A stretch of DNA of 64,000 bases, from NCBI GenBank assembly GCA_951213105.1, contig OX578155.1, forward strand, positions 28,784,857 to 28,848,856. The letters are read 5' to 3'. Made by a program: the position numbers and the translations under genes. The notes under the pieces are model-generated. The model saw nothing but the letters and a program-made list of their open reading frames with translations, did not search any database and was not told the origin of the DNA. This document shows positions 11,548 through 22,012 of the stretch, piece after piece (the first letter of the stretch is position 1; each line of letters begins with the position of its first letter). This DNA is from Amaurobius ferox (Eukaryota > Arthropoda > Arachnida > Araneae > Amaurobiidae).

Positions 11548-11555
11548 TATAAAAG
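11548..11555 (+). promoter_or_regulatory. Inward-facing TATA-box-like motif at the left terminus
   Basis: TATAAAAG followed by GCCGG lies 6 bp inside the element end, pointing inward. The mirror copy is at 21902-21909. It is a perfect match to the classical TATA consensus with G/C-rich flanks. Function is inferred only. Confidence 0.4.
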
Positions 11556-11559
11556 GCCG

Positions 11560-11820
11560 GTCCCAGTCCAAAGAGGGGAGGTGGTGCCGTGTGGTGCCAG
11601 AGGAGGCCCTCTTTGGGAGGGAATTTCCCTCTTTGAGAGGATCCTCTTTGGGAGGATGCCTCTTTGGAGTGTCTTCCCTCTTTGGAGTGGACCCTCCTCT
11701 CAGAGGGTCTTGAGACCCCCAGGAGGGAGGATGCCTCTCAGTGCCCCCTCCCCTCTTTTGGAAGTTTAGTGAGGTGGTGCAGCACCGGATGCCTCTTTCG
11801 GAAGAGGGCAATTGCGAAGT
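11560..11820. repeat. G/C-rich CCTCTTTGG microrepeat block in the left arm
   Basis: Many imperfect copies of CCTCTTTGGGAGG / CCTCTTTGGAGTG. The left arm has about 48 bp more of these than the right arm (mirror about 21690-21890), so copy number has shifted since the arms were last equal. Its base composition contrasts with the AT-rich surroundings. Confidence 0.8.
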
Positions 11821-12164
11821 CTTTCAGAGAGGCATGATGACTCATACGGAGTGAGTTTCACTCCGAGTCTTGAGAGGGAATGTCACAAGCGCTGACTGAC
11901 CCTTGACCTGAGGAAGTGGTTTCAAGGGATTTCGCAATCGCTGACCGACCCTTGACCTGAGGAAGAAGTTTCAAGGGATGTCGCAATCGAACAATCTGGA
12001 AATGACGTGTCGCGCCTTGGAGCTCCTTAGCACACGTCCTCCCTCTCTGCTGGTCAGCGACAGAGTGAAAGATCTTATCAGCGTGAAGTAGTTAAAGCGC
12101 CCTCTGGTGAATTTTGATGAAGTGCTGCCATCTATCGGCATTTTTTTTCCAAAAGAAATTAATG

Positions 12165-12250
12165 TTTCACTTGTCAGGAGCTGGATTCGATCTTGGGCCC
12201 AACTGATTAGAAGCCGCGCGTCTTACCATCGTGCCAAAGCACCCGTGCTT
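12165..12250 (-). repeat. tRNA-like segment in the left arm
   Basis: On the minus strand there is an A-box-like TGGCACGATGGTAAGACGCG and a B-box-like AGATCGAATCC at tRNA spacing. The mirror copy on the plus strand is at about 21256-21330 in the right arm. It lacks a paired acceptor stem, so it is a tRNA-derived relic or an internal Pol III promoter rather than a tRNA gene. The 87-codon open frame across it is probably not a protein. Confidence 0.55.
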
Positions 12251-12394
12251 TATAGGCAGTTAACTTCGAAGTGTACCTTATCAGTGGAAGTTAGATTATT
12301 TTTCAAAGTTCATTCGAATAGCGATGCACTTTATAAAGGGTGCGTTTTAAAACAGAATGCTACGGAGTGAATATAAATCTGTGTATTATAACAT

Positions 12395-13290
12395 TATGAT
12401 TTTTTTTTTAAAAACAAATGTATACACAAACTTTAAAAACACGAATGTAATAATTAGCTAAAATTGTGTTCAGTGGACATGAAACTTGTATTCAGTGAAT
12501 AGGATTCGACCATTCTGAGTGTTGTGTATCTAAAAACAAATGTATACACAAACTTTAAAAACACGAATGTAATAATTAGCTAAAATTGTGTTGAGTGGAC
12601 ACGAAACTTGTATTCAGTGAATAGGATTCGACCATTCTAAGTGTGTGTGTGTATAGCAATGTGGATTTTTTTTTTTTTTTGCTTTTTTAAAATAAATCTA
12701 ACTATCAATACGATTTTTATAATAATAACGAAATAATTTCGAATGTTTAAAAACAAATTGATTACGGATTTTCAATGAACACACAAATTGTGTTCAGTGA
12801 ATAGGATTCGACCATTCTGAGTGTTGTGTATCTAAAAACAAATGTATACACAAACTTTAAAAACACGAATGTAATAATTAGCTAAAATTGTGTCCAGTGA
12901 ACACACAAATTGTGTTCAGTGAATACCATTCGACCATTTTAAGTGTTGTCTATCTAAAAACAAATGTATACACAAACTTTAAAAACACGAATGTAATAAT
13001 TAGCTAAAATTGTATTCAGTGGATTTTTTTTTTTTTTTTTTAAATAAATCTAACTATCAATACGATTTTTATAATAATAACGAAATGATTTCGAATGTTT
13101 AAAAACAAATTGATTATGGATTTCCAATGAACACACAAATTGTGTTCAATGAATACGATTCGACCATTTTAAGTGTTGTGTATCTAAAAACAAATGTATA
13201 CACAAACTTTAAAAACATGAATGTAATACATAGCTGAAATTATGTTTTGTGAACAGGATTCGACCATTCTAAGTGTGTGTGTGATTTTTG
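12395..13290 (+). repeat. Subterminal tandem repeats in the left arm
   Basis: The unit contains AAAAACAAATGTATACACAA (starts near 12408, 12534, 12836, 12957 and 13185), then TAATTAGCTAAAATTGTGTT and a GATTCGACCATTCT.AGTGT block. About five units are 120-130 bp each, with two longer spacers that share TAACTATCAATACGATTTTT. The mirror is at about 20230-21090. Confidence 0.85.
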
Positions 13291-13324
13291 AAAAATAAAT
13301 CTAAAAGTATATAAAAATAATAAT

Positions 13325-13440
13325 GGAAATTAGAACTCACGGAACGACGACTTCACTACCCGCTGGTCAAACTTCAAATGAGTGATACACTCTCATTACG
13401 CTATTAAAAAATTAGATATTATCTATAATGACGTCAGCAG
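13325..13440 (+). promoter_or_regulatory. Repeated module with TGACGTCA and TTATCT (outer copy, left arm)
   Basis: The module runs from AACTCACGGAACGACGACTT through GAGTGATACACTCT to ATTATCTATAATGACGTCA (TGACGTCA at 13429-13436). A second copy at 14205-14310 ends in TGATGTCA. Mirrors lie at about 20065-20180 and 19190-19300. TGACGTCA is the CREB/ATF site and TTATCT/AGATAA the GATA site; regulatory use is inferred. Confidence 0.45.
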
Positions 13441-14204
13441 TATGAGGTGTTGCCACCTATTTTTTCTAATAATATATTTTAATAGTTGGATACTTCAAGG
13501 GTCTGATTTGATACACGTAATCTGAAATACATCATTTTAATGATATTACGCATTGAATATGATTTGGCCATTTTTAAAATGGTGGATGTAATTGAAATAT
13601 CGAAGTTTAGAATTTAACAAACTAACGAATTTTCACCCCCAAAAATTTTAGCATTCAGTTTAAATAAAACCCAATGAATATGATATCACCATTTTAACAT
13701 CGTAATTTTACTACCATTATAGAACTTAGAAGTGAGTGTACATTATTTTTTTCAGGACACCAACACATTTTAAAATCTATTGAATAGGAATAGACCATTT
13801 TGCACATACATGTACCTAGATTTCAACACCCGGTATTAAAACCTGCTAAACATGAAACGAGTAAGTATTGTGTGAGATTTTATCACACTAACTTTCAAAC
13901 TTTTTAAATTTTTAAAAATGTCCGAAATAGTTGTATTTCATCGATAGACATAAATTGTATGGAACACATTTTTATGAAAAAAATATCTGTTTCGACAGCT
14001 TTTAAAAATAGATTTCTACAGTTGTACACTACGGTTCTAGAATTTTCTAAATACGAATCGACTGTTTAAACTACCAATGGTGGTTTTACCGATGCAAATA
14101 TTTACAGGACAAATATTTCAATGAAACCGAACTTAGTTGAAGCTTCTAAGTTTGAATATTTAGAATCATTTCATATAATTTTTATATTCACATTGAAAAT
14201 AGTT

Positions 14205-14310
14205 AACAAAATTGGAACTCACGGAGCGACAACTTACTGTCCACACTCCAAATGAGTGATACACTCTTATTACATTATTAAAAATTAGATCTTATCTATA
14301 ATGATGTCAT
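14205..14310 (+). promoter_or_regulatory. Repeated module, inner copy, left arm
   Basis: Same order of words as the outer copy about 875 bp upstream: AACTCACGGAGCGACAACTT, GAGTGATACACTCT, CTTATCTATAATGATGTCA. Its CRE-like site has one change (TGATGTCA at 14302-14309). Confidence 0.4.
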
Positions 14311-15784
14311 TATGTTGCCGTATTCCCACCACACAATTATTCTTTCCAAATTATGCATTTTTTCTTTTTTCTTTTTAATAACTTGCTATTGTCTTATGCT
14401 ATCCATTTTTTTTTTTTTTCATATAAGCAGATATTCCATATACCTTCTAAATGTTAAGTTATAATTTAAAAAAAAAAGCATTAGAGGTGTATTTTACGTC
14501 TGAATTCGTCCAAGTGGAAATCCGACAATTGCAAATGCATGATTGCATCCTCACATTTCAATAGACACCACTAAAATGTGTGGATCTTATTTTGAAAAAG
14601 CTGCTCTCAGAAAGAATATGTATATGAATACATATTTTCCATAAATATACCCCCTCCCCCCCTCAATACACACAACATGCAGGCCAAAGACTCACCCAAA
14701 ACACATTCCAAATCGGCTCTATAGCTTATCGCGCTTATCAATGTAACAGATAGTAACCCAAAGTTCATGTTCGCAAAGCGAGTTAATTGCAATGTTATTG
14801 TTTTAAGCAGTTCCCATATTTAAATGAAAAATTTATCAAATTATACAATACATACAAGAGCTGGAAGATCATAGCATTTCAATATTATAGAATACTCACG
14901 AATGTTTTTTTTTTTTCCCCATTTAAAATTATCAAATTTTAATGCAATTTGACAAAAATTGCACAATACTTAGTGTATGACTATCAAATAAGAGCTAGGT
15001 TTTATTGTTACAACAACGTTTAAGATCATTAAACGAGTATATATATATTTTTTTTTAAAGAAGAATAGTATATAACTTACTGTTTTTAAGGATAGGTGAT
15101 TGTTAACATTGAATTTAAATGAATGAGTGACCCACTGAGACAAGTACAGTACATTGCAATAACATTAAAAAATATGAAAGATATGCAATTAACACCTTAA
15201 AAGAAACATGTAATGAGTTTTGATATCTTAATACGAGACATTATTGACATGCACATAGAAATGTCACAATTTTGTGGCTGTAGGTGCTCCATAAGACCCC
15301 TCTGCTCTTAATAAATGATCCCATTTGAATGTACATATTTAACAACACACAGAAAATGACAGAACCACAACAAAATTTTACACCTATTACAGAATAACTC
15401 CCAACTTCGTAGATTTTTAAGAAACTACAGTCGAATTTTCACCGATTCTTAGAGATTGAAACACAGCATTGTTTATGAATCTTCACACTTTAGAGAATGG
15501 AACATAAATTAGCATTTATTTTGAATGAATTCAGAATTTTGACATTGATTATAAATTTATGATTTAAACTCTGTAAAGTGTAAATATCTTTTGTCATGAA
15601 ACTCACACTGTAGACATTTGATATGATTCGAATAAATCTATTTTTAATTTTTTATATTTTATTTTAAAAAGTGAGATTAGTAAACCTGTTACACTTGAAT
15701 GCATAGATACATAACTCACAACAATATAACATTTCTTAAATGGAACATGCTAAAAAAAAAAAAAAAAAAAAAAAATTAGCTAAT

Positions 15785-16505
15785 TAAATTTTTTTAATTA
15801 CTATCGATTTTTAATTACTTCTTAATTTTAAAAGGCTAAATGGCTATCTTGCGAACCTTGGACCAATGACGTCATCTTGTGAACTTTGGAGTGATGACGT
15901 CATTTTATGTGGAATCTTAGATAAGATAAGAACTGATAAGCTCTCATCTAATTGTTGCAATTAGTGTGTTTATCGTTCATTTCTAGTTTGGATGCCGACT
16001 TGTGAAGGCCTCATACTGTTAGTTATTTTCGTGTTTTTGGTAGTTATTCTTGTATATTCCGCGTGATACATATCACCTAAAGTTATAAAAATATATATAA
16101 AATTTTTCTAAGTATATAATGTTAATGTGATTTAAAATTCGGAACATTAAGTAAGTTTGGTACATATTTTCACTCTATGATTTCGAAGCTGAATGAAATA
16201 ATATAGAAATTTTCTCATGTATATAACAATTGTATTTACCACAATCTAATGTTGTACGATTCATTAAAAATTATAAGTTCTAATCACTTCATATCTTATG
16301 TGATCTGTTTGCACACGACACTCGATTTAGGTTACGTGATTATACTTATGAAGTTGTTTGATAAGTCATTTCAACTTTGGACGTTGTGTGGATAGGTTTG
16401 CTTCGCTCATAGCTGTGACAGAATTATAATGTTTTAAGATGTTAGTGTTTTAAAAATAAATCTTATACTGTGAATGTCGTAGTTGGATGTTACTATCTAA
16501 AAAGA
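15785..16505 (+). promoter_or_regulatory. Core upstream region of the PC4-like gene
   Basis: Two perfect TGACGTCA sites lie at 15867-15874 and 15895-15902, 28 bp apart. They are followed by a cluster of GATA-type words (AGATAAGATAAGAACTGATAAG is split over 15920-15941). An AT-rich TATA-like stretch is at about 16082-16102. The same CRE plus GATA pairing recurs in the arm modules, so one regulatory theme is spread through the element. The region is not coding. Confidence 0.45.
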
Positions 16506-17621
16506 ATGTCTAAAATTCAAAGTATGCCATCACTCGAGCAAATAATTTCTAGTGTAAATAGTGCGGAGTTGACTGTTCCTGCCCTAGAAGAAACAAAATC
16601 TGTGGACATTGTCTCAGATGTGATTAATTCACCCTCACAAAAATTTGCTGTGGATTGGTTAGAAACCTATCTTATGTCTTCCAAAACCCCAGCAGAAACA
16701 TCTACCGTTGTCAATTCACAAGTTCTCACCGAGGTTGAAAACTCAACTCATGATCTGCTTTCTTGTGCTCTAACACATAGTGGACTGTTATCTTCCAATG
16801 CAGAATCAGTTTCGACTGAATCTACTTCTTCAGATTTTATGCAAGATGCACTCCGTCGTTGGCATTTAGGTTCTAATGTGTATGTGTATTTGAAACTTCG
16901 TCATGGGAAGTTAAAAGTGTATATATGGAAATATCTCTCTAACGATCGAAATGAATTACAGCCTACGCGTGAAGGTGTTACACTGTCACCGGCTACATGG
17001 AGTGAATTTTCTCAAAAATTGTGGTCGTTCAATATTCTATATGCAGATACCTCTTTCGTCAGTCGCAATGAGTTGTTCTGTTTCAATGACAACGGAAAAT
17101 TGCATCTGCAGAAAATAATTCAATTATATGATTCAAAATTTTGTCTAACACAGTGTCATATTACCTTAGATAAAAATCAAATAGCATGTTTACAGAATAG
17201 TGTTAACAACATTAGTATACATCTTCGAGAAAGTATATTTATAGAGTGGCTTCCTGCTCAAATATTAAAAATAAAGAACACTATAACCTTTCTACCATCA
17301 CTTATTTGTGACAAAAATTTTGCATTCGAACAATTAATCTCTTGTATTCATGACAACATCATGTGTCATGTAAGAAAACTTTTCAAATGTGTTGGCTGTG
17401 TTGGTCAAGTTGAAGATTTAAGTTACCATGAATGTCTTTACAGCACTCCATTACAAATGTTTGACAGAGTGTCTGAACAAGTACTTCTAAATCTTGACAT
17501 TAATAACATTGCTAAGAAAGTTTTGTTGCGTGGTGAAGAAGTCTTTTACTGCTATGATAGAAATTTTTTCGAGTCATTCAAATCAGAGGACTATGAAAGT
17601 GCGATAAGGAAATTATTTTAA
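16506..17621 (+). CDS. PC4/p15-like single-strand DNA-binding domain protein, 371 aa
   Basis: This is the only long intact frame in the element. I start at ATG 16506 (MSKIQSMP; A at -3). The frame stays open upstream to 16470, but that start would be GTG. Residues 1-120 are Ser/Thr-rich and look disordered. Residues 124-178 resemble the PC4 (p15) fold: VYVYLKLRHGKLKVYIWKYL, then LQPTREGVTLSPATW, matching the family's beta-strand, basic 'K-G-K', 'L-P-T-x-x-G-x-x-L' and W pattern. PC4 proteins bind single-stranded DNA and act in transcription or replication. Residues 179-285 are unassigned. Residues 295-310 hold CVGC-x9-HEC, a possible zinc site in a Cys-rich tract (C280, C287, C295, C298, C310). 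Being the sole gene suggests a role in replication or expression of the element. Absence of stops over 371 codons in AT-rich DNA argues for selection. The PC4 call is from memory of the motif, not a search. Confidence 0.8.
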   Translation: MSKIQSMPSLEQIISSVNSAELTVPALEETKSVDIVSDVINSPSQKFAVDWLETYLMSSKTPAETSTVVNSQVLTEVENSTHDLLSCALTHSGLLSSNAESVSTESTSSDFMQDALRRWHLGSNVYVYLKLRHGKLKVYIWKYLSNDRNELQPTREGVTLSPATWSEFSQKLWSFNILYADTSFVSRNELFCFNDNGKLHLQKIIQLYDSKFCLTQCHITLDKNQIACLQNSVNNISIHLRESIFIEWLPAQILKIKNTITFLPSLICDKNFAFEQLISCIHDNIMCHVRKLFKCVGCVGQVEDLSYHECLYSTPLQMFDRVSEQVLLNLDINNIAKKVLLRGEEVFYCYDRNFFESFKSEDYESAIRKLF

Positions 17622-17726
17622 CTTATTTGTTTAAATGTACAAGTGATAATGGTTAATGTGTATTTCATTAATAATAGATTCATTAAATGGTTTTTATCTT
17701 TCAAATTGAATTCCTTATTTATACTC
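17622..17726 (+). other. Short 3' flank of the PC4-like gene
   Basis: About 105 bp separate the stop codon from the right arm. No AATAAA lies within it; the first good AATAAA-type word follows at about 17846-17853 inside the arm, so a transcript probably ends in the arm. Confidence 0.4.
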
Positions 17727-20229
17727 ATTAGCTAATTTTTTTTTTTTTTTTTTTTTTTTAGCATGTTCCATTTAAGAAATGTTATATTGTTGTGAGTTAT
17801 GTATCTATGCATTCAAGTGTAACAGGTTTACTAATCTCACTTTTTAAAATAAAATATAAAAAATTAAAAATAGATTTATTCGAATCATATCAAATGTCTA
17901 CAGTGTGAGTTTCATGACAAAAGATATTTACACTTTACAGAGTTTAAATCATAAATTTATAATCAATGTCAAAATTCTGAATTCATTCAAAATAAATGCT
18001 AATTTATGTTCCATTCTCTAAAGTGTGAAGATTCATAAACAATGCTGTGTTTCAATCTCTAAGAATCGGTGAAAATTCGACTGTAGTTTCTTAAAAATCT
18101 ACGAAGTTGGGAGTTATTCTGTAATAGGTGTAAAATTTTGTTGTGGTTCTGTCATTTTCTGTGTGTTGTTAAATATGTACATTCAAATGGGATCATTTAT
18201 TAAGAGCAGAGGGGTCTTATGGAGCACCTACAGCCACAAAATTGTGACATTTCTATGTGCATGTCAATAATGTCTCGTATTAAGATATCAAAACTCATTA
18301 CATGTTTCTTTTAAGGTGTTAATTGCATATCTTTCATATTTTTTAATGTTATTGCAATGTACTGTACTTGTCTCAGTGGGTCACTCATTCATTTAAATTC
18401 AATGTTAACAATCACCTATCCTTAAAAACAGTAAGTTATATACTATTCTTCTTTAAAAAAAAATATATATATACTCGTTTAATGATCTTAAACGTTGTTG
18501 TAACAATAAAACCTAGCTCTTATTTGATAGTCATACACTAAGTATTGTGCAATTTTTGTCAAATTGCATTAAAATTTGATAATTTTAAATGGGGAAAAAA
18601 AAAAACATTCGTGAGTATTCTATAATATTGAAATGCTATGATCTTCCAGCTCTTGTATGTATTGTATAATTTGATAAATTTTTCATTTAAATATGGGAAC
18701 TGCTTAAAACAATAACATTGCAATTAACTCGCTTTGCGAACATGAACTTTGGGTTACTATCTGTTACACTGATAAGCGCGATAAGCTATAGAGCCGATTT
18801 GGAATGTGTTTTGGGTGAGTCTTTGGCCTGCATGTTGTGTGTATTGAGGGGGGGAGGGGGTATATTTATGGAAAATATGTATTCATATACATATTCTTTC
18901 TGAGAGCAGCTTTTTCAAAATAAGATCCACACATTTTAGTGGTGTCTATTGAAATGTGAGGATGCAATCATGCATTTGCAATTGTCGGATTTCCACTTGG
19001 ACGAATTCAGACGTAAAATACACCTCTAATGCTTTTTTTTTTAAATTATAACTTAACATTTAGAAGGTATATGGAATATCTGCTTATATGAAAAAAAAAA
19101 AAAATGGATAGCATAAGACAATAGCAAGTTATTAAAAAGAAAAAATGCATAATTTGGAAAGAATAATTGTGTGGTGGGAATACGGCAACATAATGACATC
19201 ATTATAGATAAGATCTAATTTTTAATAATGTAATAAGAGTGTATCACTCATTTGGAGTGTGGACAGTAAGTTGTCGCTCCGTGAGTTCCAATTTTGTTAA
19301 CTATTTTCAATGTGAATATAAAAATTATATGAAATGATTCTAAATATTCAAACTTAGAAGCTTCAACTAAGTTCGGTTTCATTGAAATATTTGTCCTGTA
19401 AATATTTGCATCGGTAAAACCACCATTGGTAGTTTAAACAGTCGATTCGTATTTAGAAAATTCTAGAACCGTAGTGTACAACTGTAGAAATCTATTTTTA
19501 AAAGCTGTCGAAACAGATATTTTTTTCATAAAAATGTGTTCCATACAATTTATGTCTATCGATGAAATACAACTATTTCGGACATTTTTAAAAATTTAAA
19601 AAGTTTGAAAGTTAGTGTGATAAAATCTCACACAATACTTACTCGTTTCATGTTTAGCAGGTTTTAATACCGGGTGTTGAAATCTAGGTACATGTATGTG
19701 CAAAATGGTCTATTCCTATTCAATAGATTTTAAAATGTGTTGGTGTCCTGAAAAAAATAATGTACACTCACTTCTAAGTTCTATAATGGTAGTAAAATTA
19801 CGATGTTAAAATGGTGATATCATATTCATTGGGTTTTATTTAAACTGAATGCTAAAATTTTTGGGGGTGAAAATTCGTTAGTTTGTTAAATTCTAAACTT
19901 CGATATTTCAATTACATCCACCATTTTAAAAATGGCCAAATCATATTCAATGCGTAATATCATTAAAATGATGTATTTCAGATTACGTGTATCAAATCAG
20001 ACCCTTGAAGTATCCAACTATTAAAATATATTATTAGAAAAAATAGGTGGCAACACCTCATACTGCTGACGTCATTATAGATAATATCTAATTTTTTAAT
20101 AGCGTAATGAGAGTGTATCACTCATTTGAAGTTTGACCAGCGGGTAGTGAAGTCGTCGTTCCGTGAGTTCTAATTTTCATTATTATTTTTATATACTTTT
20201 AGATTTATTTTTCAAAAATCACACACACA

Positions 20230-21090
20230 CTTAGAATGGTCGAATCCAGTTCACAAAACATAATTTCAGCTATGTATTACATTCATGTTTTTAAAGTTTG
20301 TGTATACATTTGTTTTTAGATACACAACACTTAAAATGGTCGAATCGTATTCATTGAACACAATTTGTGTGTTCATTGGAAATCCATAATCAATTTGTTT
20401 TTAAACATTTGAAATCATTTCGTTATTATTATAAAAATCGTATTGATAGTTAGATTTATTTAAAAAAAAAAAAAAAAATCCACTGAATACAATTTTAGCT
20501 AATTATTACATTCGTGTTTTTAAAGTTTGTGTATACATTTGTTTTTAGATAGACAACACTTAAAATGGTCGAATGGTATTCACTGAACACAATTTGTGTG
20601 TTCACTGGACACAATTTTAGCTAATTATTACATTCGTGTTTTTAAAGTTTGTGTATACATTTGTTTTTAGATACACAACACTCAGAATGGTCGAATCCTA
20701 TTCACTGAACACAATTTGTGTGTTCATTGAAAATCCGTAATCAATTTGTTTTTAAACATTCGAAATTATTTCGTTATTATTATAAAAATCGTATTGATAG
20801 TTAGATTTATTTTAAAAAAGCAAAAAAAAAAAAAAATCCACATTGCTATACACACACACACTTAGAATGGTCGAATCCTATTCACTGAATACAAGTTTCG
20901 TGTCCACTGAACACAATTTTAGCTAATTATTACATTCGTGTTTTTAAAGTTTGTGTATACATTTGTTTTTAGATACACAACACTCAGAATGGTCGAATCC
21001 TATTCACTGAATACAAGTTTCATGTCCACTGAACACAATTTTAGCTAATTATTACATTCGTGTTTTTAAAGTTTGTGTATACATTTGTTT
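20230..21090 (-). repeat. Subterminal tandem repeats in the right arm
   Basis: Mirror of 12395-13290: five units carrying TTGTGTATACATTTGTTTTT, with the same longer spacers. Order and unit count agree with the left arm. Confidence 0.85.
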
Positions 21091-21255
21091 TTAAAAAAAA
21101 ATCATAATGTTATAATACACAGATTTATATTCACTCCGTAGCATTCTGTTTTAAAACGCACCCTTTATAAAGTGCATCGCTATTCGAATGAACTTTGAAA
21201 AATAATCTAACTTCCACTGATAAGGTACACTTCGAAGTTAACTGCCTATAAAGCA

Positions 21256-21330
21256 CGGGTGCTTTGGCACGATGGTAAGACGCGCGGCTTCTAATCAGTT
21301 GGGCCCAAGATCGAATCCAGCTCCTGACAA
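21256..21330 (+). repeat. tRNA-like segment in the right arm
   Basis: Mirror of 12165-12250. The A-box-like region starts near 21264 and the B-box-like AGATCGAATCC is at 21308-21318. Same caveats: promoter-like boxes without a full cloverleaf. Confidence 0.55.
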
Positions 21331-21915
21331 GTGAAACATTAATTTCTTTTGGAAAAAAAATGCCGATAGATGGCAGCACTTCATCAAAATTCACCAGAGG
21401 GCGCTTTAACTACTTCACGCTGATAAGATCTTTCACTCTGTCGCTGACCAGCAGAGAGGGAGGACGTGTGCTAAGGAGCTCCAAGGCGCGACACGTCATT
21501 TCCAGATTGTTCGATTGCGACATCCCTTGAAACTTCTTCCTCAGGTCAAGGGTCGGTCAGCGATTGCGAAATCCCTTGAAACCACTTCCTCAGGTCAAGG
21601 GTCAGTCAGCGCTTGTGACATTCCCTCTCAAGACTCGGAGTGAAACTCACTCCGTATGAGTCATCATGCCTCTCTGAAAGACTTCGCAATTGCCCTCTTC
21701 CGAAAGAGGCATCCGGTGCTGCACCACCTCACTAAACTTCCAAAAGAGGGGAGGGGGCACTGAGAGGCATCCTCCCTCCTGGGGGTCTCAAGACCCTCTG
21801 AGAGGAGGGTCCACTCCAAAGAGGGAAATTCCCTCCCAAAGAGGGCCTCCTCTGGCACCACACGGCACCACCTCCAAACTCCTCTTTGGACTGGGACCGG
21901 CCTTTTATAACTACT

Positions 21916-22012
21916 ACTATAAGAAAAACCTATTTTTTTACTGTAAAAGTAGTAAATTCATTACATTATATAAGGAAAGTCATGTGTTGCTCACATCAGA
22001 TTTTTTTAATTT
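21916..22012 (+). repeat. Family B repeat, right part; begins with ACTATA duplication
   Basis: Picks up exactly where 11541 stops. ACTATAAGAAAAACCTATTTT through TATAAGGAAAGTCATGT and CACATCAGA corresponds to 499-590. This gives the element's borders independently of the inverted repeats. Confidence 0.85.

Larger units (their letters stand above)
11542..15784 (+). repeat. Left inverted arm (4.24 kb)
   Basis: Reverse complement of 17727-21915. From the outside inwards it has: a terminal TATA-like motif; a G/C-rich block of CCTCTTTGG short repeats (11560-11820); two CCCTTGACCTGAGGAAG repeats (11900-11985); a tRNA-like segment; a tandem repeat block (12395-13290); two copies of a GATA plus TGACGTCA-type module; then AT-rich sequence ending in an A-run and TTAGCTAAT. 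The main difference from the right arm is about 48 bp of extra CCTCTTTGG repeats around 11640-11690. I noticed only a few single-base changes (for example near 13097, 13252 and 14742). Confidence 0.92.
11542..21915. mobile_element. 10.4-kb long-inverted-repeat element carrying a PC4-like gene (Polinton/Maverick-like, non-autonomous)
   Basis: Two inverted arms (11542-15784 and 17727-21915) enclose a 1942-bp core (15785-17726). Ends read AGTAGTTATAAAAGG...CCTTTTATAACTACT. It is flanked by ACTATA on both sides and interrupts a family B repeat whose uninterrupted relative lies at 1-589. The arms are almost identical, so insertion was recent or conversion keeps them alike. The only substantial open frame is the PC4-like gene in the core; no DDE or retroviral-type integrase, protein-primed polymerase, ATPase, capsid or transposase frame is visible. 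AG/CT ends with 6-bp duplications are known for Polintons, but their inverted repeats are usually far shorter (about 0.1-1.5 kb) and full elements are 15-20 kb. This would therefore be a derived, helper-dependent form or a separate class. Confidence 0.85.
17727..21915 (-). repeat. Right inverted arm (4.19 kb)
   Basis: Reverse complement of the left arm with the same order of sub-blocks. It lacks the extra CCTCTTTGG repeats and has about 5 extra bases (AGTTT-type) next to the terminal block near 21873-21880. It ends ...CCTTTTATAACTACT at 21915, followed by ACTATA. Confidence 0.92.

Noticed and set aside
12107..12370. 87-aa protein encoded in both arms
   Set aside because: The frame runs through a tRNA-like segment and has no family resemblance; its presence twice is explained by the arms.
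16470..16505. Start of the PC4-like protein at 16470
   Set aside because: That codon is GTG. The first in-frame ATG with a good context is 16506.
11542..21915. Simple inverted duplication or assembly palindrome rather than a mobile element
   Set aside because: The exact ACTATA duplication and the uninterrupted relative at 1-589 are not expected from local inversion-duplication. Arms also differ by an indel, so they are not a mirrored copy of one read. Long reads would still be the final test.
11542..21915. Complete Polinton, or an integrated virus genome
   Set aside because: No polymerase, integrase, ATPase, protease or capsid frame is visible; only the PC4-like gene is long and intact.
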